Shown in pieces: positions 41,391 through 47,491 of a stretch of 48,176 bases of DNA (positions are counted from its first letter, which is position 1; every line of letters starts with the position of its first letter). The stretch is taken from positions 1-48,176 of IMG/VR virus record IMGVR_UViG_3300008113_000334. The stretch is one strand, 5' to 3'. The notes below the pieces were generated by a model. The model saw nothing but the letters and a program-made list of their open reading frames with translations, was not told where the DNA came from and did no database searches. Source of the stretch: a virus. Position numbers and translations under genes: made by a program.

Positions 41391-42386
41391 ATGTCAAAAA
41401 TAATGATATCAATAATTGCTTATAGAGAAAAAAATTTAAAAGAAACAGTTTTGAGTGCATACAACAATGCCAGCAATAAAGAAAACATATATTTTTCTAT
41501 AGTTGAAGAGGATAATAAAGAAAATTATTCTGATCTAAGCTTTATTCCAGAAAATCAAATTATCTATAGAAAGTTTGATCTTTCCGAATATAGAGGAATT
41601 TTATGGGCAAGAAATTTAACTACAGAAGTAGGGTTTGACTATGACTATATCCTATACATATGTGGTCATACAATTTTTACTGAAAACTGGGATACTATAT
41701 GTTTAGATGAATATAATAAAGCATTGCTAAAGTCAGAAAAGCCAGTACTTACATATTGTGGTCCAGATTATGAAATATCAGAAGATGGCTCTGTGAGGCT
41801 GCACAATACACAATTAAATTTAGAAGAAAATTTATATCATAGCCAAATATCTCCAGGCTTTACTCCTGGATTTTGGTTTCCTAGCTCATCACATCCACCA
41901 AAAGATGACGATGTTCACGAGGGATATTGGGTTCACTTTACTTGGTGTTTTGCCAGTAAAGATTTTGTCAAAGAAGTTCCCTTAGATCCAGAAATGAATT
42001 TTAATGGAGAAGAGCCTTATGTTACAGTTCAGGCATGGTGCAGAGGATGGAGATTTTATGCTACATCTAAAATATTATATTGGCACAATACAGTTAAGAA
42101 GTATCCAGGAGAAGAAAAACCTAGATATATGACTCATAGACCATGGATGGACAAGAACAAAAAAGCATATTGGGAAAATTCAGATAAATCTATGATAAAG
42201 TTAAACATGCTTCTTTCTGGAAGGCTGACAGGAAAGTATGGGGATATTTCAAAAGAAAAGGTAGTAGAATTTTGTTTGGCAAGCGGAATGGATTCTAAGT
42301 TTACAGAGTATAATCCAGATTATCACAAAACAGAGGGGTATCAGCATTGCGTAGCTCATAGGAATGATGATCCAGTAGAGATATGA
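41391..42386 (+). CDS. GT60/Skp1-type GlcNAc-transferase-like glycosyltransferase
   Basis: This 331-residue protein has the plan of the GlcNAc family (GT60) that adds GlcNAc to hydroxyproline in Dictyostelium Skp1. Visible landmarks are ISIIAYR (6-12), YRGILWARN (67-75), a YILYICGHTIF strand (86-96), EVPLDP (195-200), NGEEPY (205-210), WCRGWRFY (216-223) and a following Trp-His (231-232). The family normally has Asp-Ser-His where this protein has C91-G92-H93, so metal binding may be altered. It directly follows a P4H-like enzyme and overlaps the SGNH-like gene as ATGA. The donor could be UDP-GlcNAc. Other GT2-like specificities remain possible. Confidence 0.7.
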   Translation: MSKIMISIIAYREKNLKETVLSAYNNASNKENIYFSIVEEDNKENYSDLSFIPENQIIYRKFDLSEYRGILWARNLTTEVGFDYDYILYICGHTIFTENWDTICLDEYNKALLKSEKPVLTYCGPDYEISEDGSVRLHNTQLNLEENLYHSQISPGFTPGFWFPSSSHPPKDDDVHEGYWVHFTWCFASKDFVKEVPLDPEMNFNGEEPYVTVQAWCRGWRFYATSKILYWHNTVKKYPGEEKPRYMTHRPWMDKNKKAYWENSDKSMIKLNMLLSGRLTGKYGDISKEKVVEFCLASGMDSKFTEYNPDYHKTEGYQHCVAHRNDDPVEI

Positions 42387-43300
42387 TATTAGATGGGCTA
42401 ATAGAATCTGATTTAATATTTTTTGGTTCTGACAACCTTTTAACTTTCGGATTTAAAACAAGGTATGGTTTTGAAACAATAAGAGAAAGCAAGCCTTTTA
42501 TAGCTAGTCCAAAAATTCATTATTCTTATAATACTCTTGGATATAGGTCAAGTGAATTAACGTCCAACTGCAATACACTTGTATCTGGCTGCTCACATAC
42601 TTTTGGATTAGGCATTCCCCAAGAAGAAGTCTGGGCAAATGTTTTATGCAAAAGCCTAGATGTAGAATATCAAAACATATCAATGGTTGGGGGAGCAGTA
42701 AATACAATAGTTCAAAATATATTTGCTTATATAAAATTGTTTGGAAATCCAAAAAATATTTTTATTTTATTTCCAGATATATCAAGAATACATTTACCAA
42801 ATGTCAATAAAATATTAGAAAATGAAAACGGCTTTGGCTTTAACTTCTGCTACTCAGTTGCATCTGGATCAGATTTAATTTCTAATAGACCAAAGTTCTC
42901 AAAAGCTCCACATAAAGTTTCTGATGTTCTGCCAAACGAGTCAGTAATGTATATAAATCTTCACTCTATATTAAACTTAGAAATGTACTGCCTAGCCGCT
43001 GGAATTAACCTAAAATACTCTATTTGGAATAGAGACTCTGTTGATATAATTAAAAAAATAAAAAGTAGCAATAAAAGCTCCTTTTTAAATTTTATAGAAA
43101 CTGATATAGATAATTTTAAAAGATATAGGTATTTAGAAAAAAGCACCATAGATGATCCAGAATGTCATCAGGAATATAAGAAATCTTGGGAAGATAGATA
43201 TTATTATGCCGAAGACCATAACGATAAATATATCGGACATTTTAATTCTCATATGCATAAACATATTGCTGATTCGTTTTATAGAGAGTTGTTATTGTGA
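42383..43300 (+). CDS. SGNH/GDSL-like hydrolase or acyltransferase
   Basis: This 305-residue protein resembles SGNH hydrolases. The nucleophile block is Ser-Gly-Cys-Ser-His-Thr-Phe-Gly-Leu-Gly (S71 as likely nucleophile in GCS rather than GDS). A second block follows with NISMVGGAVNT (Gly103/104, Asn107). The C-terminal H286-x-N288 ... H292-x-x-I-A block resembles the His block of the family, though the usual Asp three residues before is not obvious. Family members remove or add acyl groups on glycans. It is coupled to the glycosyltransferase by an ATGA overlap, so it may modify the same glycan. Confidence 0.65.
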   Translation: MILDGLIESDLIFFGSDNLLTFGFKTRYGFETIRESKPFIASPKIHYSYNTLGYRSSELTSNCNTLVSGCSHTFGLGIPQEEVWANVLCKSLDVEYQNISMVGGAVNTIVQNIFAYIKLFGNPKNIFILFPDISRIHLPNVNKILENENGFGFNFCYSVASGSDLISNRPKFSKAPHKVSDVLPNESVMYINLHSILNLEMYCLAAGINLKYSIWNRDSVDIIKKIKSSNKSSFLNFIETDIDNFKRYRYLEKSTIDDPECHQEYKKSWEDRYYYAEDHNDKYIGHFNSHMHKHIADSFYRELLL

Positions 43301-43377
43301 TATTAAAATATTTTTTTGAAAGACTTATTAGGGCTATTTTTAAGAAAAACAAAAAAAAGAAAGACTACATCTATTGA
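43297..43377 (+). CDS. Possible micro-ORF 1 (26 aa, basic)
   Basis: A GTG start overlaps the stop of the SGNH-like gene (GTGA). The 26-residue product starts MILKYFF and is rich in Lys and aromatic residues, with no recognised domain. It could be a real coupled peptide or a chance reading frame. Confidence 0.3.
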   Translation: MILKYFFERLIRAIFKKNKKKKDYIY

Positions 43378-43451
43378 TGATAATTTTAGCTATTAATGAA
43401 ACTTCAAAAGTTCAGGCTGTAAATAAATATAAAAGGCCAGCCAATGCTTAA
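43377..43451 (+). CDS. Possible micro-ORF 2 (24 aa)
   Basis: The ATG shares a base with the stop of the previous micro-ORF (TGATG). The 24-residue product begins MIILAINE. No Shine-Dalgarno sequence; translation would depend on coupling. Confidence 0.25.
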   Translation: MIILAINETSKVQAVNKYKRPANA

Positions 43452-43509
43452 TGACCTAAATGATATTTTCCTATGGCAGCAAGAATATGACAATGAAATA
43501 TGTATATGA
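43444..43509 (+). CDS. Possible micro-ORF 3 (21 aa)
   Basis: Overlaps the end of micro-ORF 2 by 8 nt and ends in the -10 element for the cupin gene. The 21-residue product starts MLNDLND. It may be noncoding. Confidence 0.25.
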   Translation: MLNDLNDIFLWQQEYDNEICI

Positions 43510-43515
43510 TATACT
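43507..43515 (+). promoter_or_regulatory. Extended -10 promoter TGATATACT for the cupin gene
   Basis: Predicted +1 near 43522 gives a 14-nt leader containing AAAGGAG before the ATG at 43536. Confidence 0.6.
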
Positions 43516-43535
43516 AAAGGAGCAAAGGAGTAAAT

Positions 43536-44111
43536 ATGACAATAGATTTATCTTTAATAGAGCAAGCAAGACAAAAAAACAGAATTCATATATTTAAAAA
43601 TGCATTTCCAAATCTCCCATCATGGGACACACTTTTAAAAGTTATTGCTGGATATGTAGAGGAAGATCTAGAAAAATACCCAGATAGATCTTACTTAGAT
43701 ACAAACAATTTAGAAGAAGAATATTTAAGCTTTAAGTTAAAATGCAGATTTTGGTCACGCTTGGCATTTCAGCTAAATGATCCATCTGACCCATACATGG
43801 AAATTATTCCAGAGCTAAAGCCAATAACCGAATGGGGACTATCAGTCTATCCAAAAGATATATATACTAACAATTTTGGTTTAGTGACATTTATGAAAAA
43901 CAAGGGTGTAGTAGGAAAACATCATTACGACTTAGTAGATCAATTTCAGTGGGTTGCTCAAGGAGAAATGATTTGGAGAACTGGACACAACCTTGAAAAT
44001 GAATATTATGTCAAGGCTGGGGATTTCCTGTTTATTCCAAAGTTTCTGGAACATGAAATTGAAACATTTAAAGCTCCAAGAGCATGTATAAATCTAGCAA
44101 TTAGAAACTAA
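43536..44111 (+). CDS. Cupin/JmjC-type Fe(II) oxygenase-like protein
   Basis: This 191-residue protein has a C-terminal cupin barrel. The first conserved motif is Gly-Lys-His-His-Tyr-Asp (H130-x-D132), followed by a QFQWVAQGEMIW strand, and the second is AGDFLFIPKFLEHEI with H173. R182 lies beyond the second motif and may bind 2OG. The layout is typical of JmjC-like or cupin_4 hydroxylases, which often act on proteins (including ribosomal protein hydroxylases). It has its own promoter and AAAGGAG site, and it precedes a DUF6065-like gene, keeping the pattern of a dioxygenase next to such a protein. Confidence 0.7.
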   Translation: MTIDLSLIEQARQKNRIHIFKNAFPNLPSWDTLLKVIAGYVEEDLEKYPDRSYLDTNNLEEEYLSFKLKCRFWSRLAFQLNDPSDPYMEIIPELKPITEWGLSVYPKDIYTNNFGLVTFMKNKGVVGKHHYDLVDQFQWVAQGEMIWRTGHNLENEYYVKAGDFLFIPKFLEHEIETFKAPRACINLAIRN

Positions 44112-44129
44112 TGTTTAAGGAGAAGTCTA

Positions 44130-44885
44130 TTGTCTACTAACTATATTAATGATCCAGGATACGAAGTTCCAGATAATAAAATTTTAGTAATACCTCATCA
44201 TATTGATTCTTTGACATATTTTGATGAAATAATTGAGTCACTTGCAGGTAGTGTAAAACGTGAATGGATGAATCCCCATGCATACTATTGCCTCCCATTA
44301 ACAGTTGGTAATCAGTATGGATTTATTATAAAGTCAGTCCGTGATTTTGATATTGTTTGGGATGGGTCACGAGGTAATGCGGAGATTACATTTTTAAATG
44401 AAGATAATAGTCATAAGCAGATTATAAAAACTGGTTTTGGTGATGGTATAATTACTATACAAAACATGTTTGCTTTAAAAACTCCAGTGGGAATAAATAT
44501 TATGACTATTCAACCTCCAAACCACTTTATTCCTGGATGCTTTGCTTTAACTGGTATTATTGAGTGTGACAACATTAGAAGAGATTTTACTTTTAATTTT
44601 AAAGTCACTGTGCCAAATATAAAGATTGAAGTAAGGAAGGGTGATCCAATAGGTGCATTCATACCAATTCAAAGGTATTTTGTTGATAAGTTTAAGGTTG
44701 AGTCAGCACTTGATCATTTTGATAGAGAAACAGTAATGAATGATATTAATGAATCTTCCAATCTAAGCACAGAAAGAAACACAGTAGATAAAGAAAAAAA
44801 TCATATGTCTGGAAGAAGATATTTTAGTGGAACGCATACAGATGGGTCTACATATTTAGATCATCAAAAACGTGTTTATGAGTAA
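44130..44885 (+). CDS. DUF6065-like protein, copy 3 of the canonical type (TTG start)
   Basis: This 251-residue protein matches copies 1 and 2: Lys-Arg-Glu-Trp-Met-Asn, a Tyr-Tyr-Cys-Leu-Pro-Leu segment, a Val-Trp-Asp-Gly segment, a central IQPPNHFIPGCFALTG strand and a later Lys-Gly-Asp-Pro-Ile-Gly segment. The start is TTG at 44130, chosen because AAGGAG lies seven bases upstream. The C-terminal 50 residues are basic and polar, with HMSGRRYFSG near the end. It closes the second accessory block, next to the cupin dioxygenase-like gene. An internal TGGTATAAT at 44444-44452 is probably accidental. Confidence 0.7.
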   Translation: MSTNYINDPGYEVPDNKILVIPHHIDSLTYFDEIIESLAGSVKREWMNPHAYYCLPLTVGNQYGFIIKSVRDFDIVWDGSRGNAEITFLNEDNSHKQIIKTGFGDGIITIQNMFALKTPVGINIMTIQPPNHFIPGCFALTGIIECDNIRRDFTFNFKVTVPNIKIEVRKGDPIGAFIPIQRYFVDKFKVESALDHFDRETVMNDINESSNLSTERNTVDKEKNHMSGRRYFSGTHTDGSTYLDHQKRVYE

Positions 44886-44890
44886 CTGTG

Positions 44891-44899
44891 TGATATAAT
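44891..44899 (+). promoter_or_regulatory. Extended -10 promoter TGATATAAT for the regulatory/replication block
   Basis: Predicted +1 near 44906 leaves a 19-nt leader containing AAAAGGGGA before the ATG at 44925. It marks the shift from accessory to early genes. Confidence 0.6.
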
Positions 44900-44924
44900 T
44901 ATTGAGGGATAAAAAGGGGAAACA

Positions 44925-45056
44925 ATGACTACAAAGCATGATCTGGTAATAACTGCATTACAGCAAAGAATAGGCGAGCTTGTGACTCACTATGAGACGC
45001 AGATGGCTATTCTTAGAGCAGACATCACGTTGCTTGCTGAGGAAAAAGAAGACTAA
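44925..45056 (+). CDS. Small coiled-coil protein (43 aa)
   Basis: ATG 44925 with a purine-rich AAAAGGGGA site encodes a 43-residue helical protein, with a heptad-like pattern of Leu/Ile in ALQQRIGELVTHYETQM, ending in Glu-Glu-Lys-Glu-Asp. It is preceded by a clear extended -10 promoter. Function unknown; a short dimeric helix is a plausible structure. Confidence 0.6.
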   Translation: MTTKHDLVITALQQRIGELVTHYETQMAILRADITLLAEEKED

Positions 45057-45063
45057 CTAATTA

Positions 45064-45255
45064 ATGTTAAAGTGCAGCAAGTGTCATGGTCGTGTATTCG
45101 TTGATAGACAATATACGAGTACTGACCATATAGAAACATCTTGTCTTATATGTGGTAATAGAAAGTTTTATCACCCAGTAGGAGCAACAAAAGAGGGACA
45201 ATGGATACTTCAAAAGGAAAAATCCAGAGCCAAGCATACAATAACGAACCTGTAA
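45064..45255 (+). CDS. Small zinc-ribbon-like protein
   Basis: This 63-residue protein has two CxxC pairs, C4-x2-C7 and C27-x2-C30, as in a zinc ribbon. Its basic C-terminal tail could contact nucleic acid. There is no good Shine-Dalgarno site; coupling to the preceding small gene is possible. The last 55 nt overlap the next gene in another frame. Confidence 0.6.
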   Translation: MLKCSKCHGRVFVDRQYTSTDHIETSCLICGNRKFYHPVGATKEGQWILQKEKSRAKHTITNL

Positions 45256-45743
45256 TTAAGGGTAAGGTTAAAGTATGGTTTTTGAATGATGATCTGGTCA
45301 GGGTATATCATAACTCCCGTTCAACTGGAATGGTTACGTTTTACAATATAACTAAAGATCGTTTAGAGACATGCTTGCTTTCTGACTTTAAAAAGAATAG
45401 AGAAAGAGCATATAGTGTAGCAGAGACTGCTAAGCTTGTCAATAGGCATAGGAAGTATATGCCAAGTTTAATTAAACGAGGAGTTATTCCTCCACCAATA
45501 GGTGCAAAGCTTAATGGTGAAAGAGGTTTTACAATTAGATCTTATTACTCTGAATCACATGTAAAAGAGATACGTGCTATACTTGCAAGTATACATATTG
45601 GACAACCAAGAAAAGACAAATTAATAACAAACAACATGACTCCAACTAGCCAAGAATTGACAAGGCGAATGGGAGACGGTATACTTACATATACGAAGAC
45701 AGAAGATGGACGATTTATTCCAGTTTGGAATGAGTCCATTTAA
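45201..45743 (+). CDS. Putative DNA-binding protein with MerR/excisionase-like helix-turn-helix
   Basis: This 180-residue protein begins with AGAGGG upstream of ATG 45201. The central segment (about residues 70-130: YSVAETAKLVNRHRKYMPSLIKRGVIPPP) resembles a winged or MerR/excisionase-type helix-turn-helix, with a positive C-terminus after it. The N-terminal 60 residues form beta strands (KVKVWFLNDDLVRVYH). It sits in front of the replication genes and may control them or the host response, but no operator was identified. It overlaps the zinc-ribbon gene in a different frame. Confidence 0.6.
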   Translation: MDTSKGKIQSQAYNNEPVIKGKVKVWFLNDDLVRVYHNSRSTGMVTFYNITKDRLETCLLSDFKKNRERAYSVAETAKLVNRHRKYMPSLIKRGVIPPPIGAKLNGERGFTIRSYYSESHVKEIRAILASIHIGQPRKDKLITNNMTPTSQELTRRMGDGILTYTKTEDGRFIPVWNESI

Positions 45744-45760
45744 AATGAAATGGGTGGATA

Positions 45761-45967
45761 ATGGAAAACGATTCAACAAGGGTAAACGTAACATTGGGTT
45801 ACACACTTAATCTGGGTAACTTTCAGTCACTAAGACTTGATCTTGGTGTGGTAGATAGCAAGCGTGATGGAGAGACTACAAACGAAGCTTTTGAGCGTGT
45901 TTATAAGTTTGTAGAAGATAAGCTAACTGAGAAGATTCAAGAAGCAAAGTCTGAAATCTCAGAGTAA
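45761..45967 (+). CDS. Conserved small phage protein (68 aa)
   Basis: This 68-residue protein has a beta hairpin (VNVTLGYTLNLGNFQSLRLDLGVVD) followed by a long helix. Similar small proteins with a Gly-Asn-Phe/Tyr strand and a helical tail are seen, by recollection, near replication genes of actinobacterial phages. GGTGG lies upstream of the ATG. Its stop overlaps the next start by one base (TAATG). Function unknown. Confidence 0.6.
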   Translation: MENDSTRVNVTLGYTLNLGNFQSLRLDLGVVDSKRDGETTNEAFERVYKFVEDKLTEKIQEAKSEISE

Positions 45968-46275
45968 TGGCTGAGCGCAAAGACCGAATGGCTTTGCTTA
46001 GTAGATACTCAAAATTGCATACAGCAAGATATGAGCAAAAGCCATCTTTAAATCTAAATGTTGAGCAGTGGGCATCAGACGGGCTTATTGAGTCATACGG
46101 TATTTCTCAATGCTATGACTTGCTTGAGTATTACTTTTCTGTTGCACAAGATCCGACCTGGAATTACTTTGCATATAATGCAGAAAAAATTCTTAATGGT
46201 AAACTAGATGTAGAACAAGATATAAAAGAGAGACAACAACGCAGGGCTAAAGCAAGGGAGTGGCTAAATGAATAA
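45967..46275 (+). CDS. Helicase-associated small protein, possible loader
   Basis: This 102-residue helical protein ends in a basic segment (ERQQRRAKAREWLNE) and overlaps the helicase gene by 8 nt, so it is translated together with it. Small helical proteins directly before DnaB-type helicases are often helicase loaders or replication accessories, but no loader motif (AAA+ ATPase) is present. The N-terminal basic stretch (MAERKDRMALLSRYSK) could bind DNA. Overlaps the preceding gene as TAATG. Loader activity is inference from position. Confidence 0.5.
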   Translation: MAERKDRMALLSRYSKLHTARYEQKPSLNLNVEQWASDGLIESYGISQCYDLLEYYFSVAQDPTWNYFAYNAEKILNGKLDVEQDIKERQQRRAKAREWLNE

Positions 46276-47491
46276 TACTGAGGCTAAAGTAATTTCAGCG
46301 GTATTGCAAGATAAACAACTCCATGTACTACTGCAAGCCAATGTAGAGACACTGCTAAGAACACATAACGATGTATGGAACTTCATTCGTCTGTATGCTG
46401 AAAACAATGGAACAGTCCCACCTTCATCTCTTGTGGTAGAAAAGTTTAGAGACTTTGAGATTGTTAAGGATGTTGGTGCAACAAAGCATCACCTTGAAGA
46501 GCTAAAGGTTGAGTATGTTAATGATAGTATGAAGGACATACTAAGGTCTGCTGCAACTGAAGTTCAAAGTGGTCAGGGTGCACAGGCACTTGAAGAGTTA
46601 ATTACTAAAACATCTGCACTCAAGAAAAACACATCTTCTATTCGTGATATTGATGCAACAGATATTGATTCTGCTATTGCATACTTTGAAAATGTAAAAG
46701 AACAGCAAGCTCTTGGTCAGCGTGGAATTAAAACAGGCTTGCCAGGTTTTGATAACTACCTACCATCTGGAATTATGCCAGGACAGCTTGGGGTATTCCT
46801 TGCCTATCCTGGAATTGGTAAGTCATGGATGGCATTGTACTTTGCTGTGCAGGCATGGAAGCAAGGAAAGACACCACTAATTATTTCTCTTGAAATGAGT
46901 GAGACAGAAGTTCGTAACCGTGTATTTACAATTATGGGCGAAGGTCTTTGGTCACACAGAAAACTATCAAATGGTGAAGTAGAACTTGACATGATGAAGA
47001 AGTGGCATACTAGTAAGATTGAGGGTCGTCCACCTTTCCATATCATATCTAATGATTCTGGAGGAGAGGTAACTCCATCAGTAATTCGTGGAAAGCTTGA
47101 TCAGTATAAGCCAGACTTTGTTGTGGTTGACTATCTTCAATTGATGAGTCCAAATCAGAAGGCTGATAATGAAACGGTAAAGATGAAGAATCTTTCTCGT
47201 GAACTTAAACTTATGGCTATTAGCGAAGAAGTTCCTATCATTGCTATCTCATCTGCTACACCTGATGATGTCAAGGATATGTCTACTGTACCTACCCTTG
47301 CACAGACAGCATGGTCAAGACAGATTGCATACGATGCTGACTGGGTAATGGCACTTGGTCGTGCTAGCAATAGCGATATTATTGAGTGTGCTTTTAGAAA
47401 GAATCGTAATGGTTTTATGGGAGACTTCTTAGTCCAGTGTGATTTTGACAAGGGATACTATCGTTATAAGGATTTTGAAGATGGCAAGTAA
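46268..47491 (+). CDS. Replicative DNA helicase (DnaB-like)
   Basis: The helicase unwinds DNA at the phage replication fork. This 407-residue protein has an N-terminal helical domain (1-140) and a RecA-type motor. Walker A is P181-G-I-G-K185-S186; Walker B is VVVDYLQLM with D288. A downstream TPDDVKDMSTVPTLAQTAWSRQIAYDADWVMAL region carries the later DnaB motifs. The length is a little shorter than bacterial DnaB (about 470), typical of phage forms. It overlaps the primase gene by 11 nt, so they are coexpressed. Confidence 0.92.
   Translation: MNNTEAKVISAVLQDKQLHVLLQANVETLLRTHNDVWNFIRLYAENNGTVPPSSLVVEKFRDFEIVKDVGATKHHLEELKVEYVNDSMKDILRSAATEVQSGQGAQALEELITKTSALKKNTSSIRDIDATDIDSAIAYFENVKEQQALGQRGIKTGLPGFDNYLPSGIMPGQLGVFLAYPGIGKSWMALYFAVQAWKQGKTPLIISLEMSETEVRNRVFTIMGEGLWSHRKLSNGEVELDMMKKWHTSKIEGRPPFHIISNDSGGEVTPSVIRGKLDQYKPDFVVVDYLQLMSPNQKADNETVKMKNLSRELKLMAISEEVPIIAISSATPDDVKDMSTVPTLAQTAWSRQIAYDADWVMALGRASNSDIIECAFRKNRNGFMGDFLVQCDFDKGYYRYKDFEDGK

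Noticed and set aside
43536-44111. Dioxygenases as DNA base-modifying enzymes (TET/JBP or AlkB types).
   Set aside because: No AlkB Asn-x-Tyr/RxxxxxR pattern or TET/JBP context was seen, and no DNA methyltransferase or nucleotide-modifying gene is present. DNA as a substrate cannot be excluded, but protein hydroxylation fits the P4H-like sequences better.
44444-44452. TGGTATAAT inside the gene at 44130.
   Set aside because: It lies in the middle of a gene with no start nearby, so it is probably a chance match. It shows that the motif alone is not proof of a promoter.
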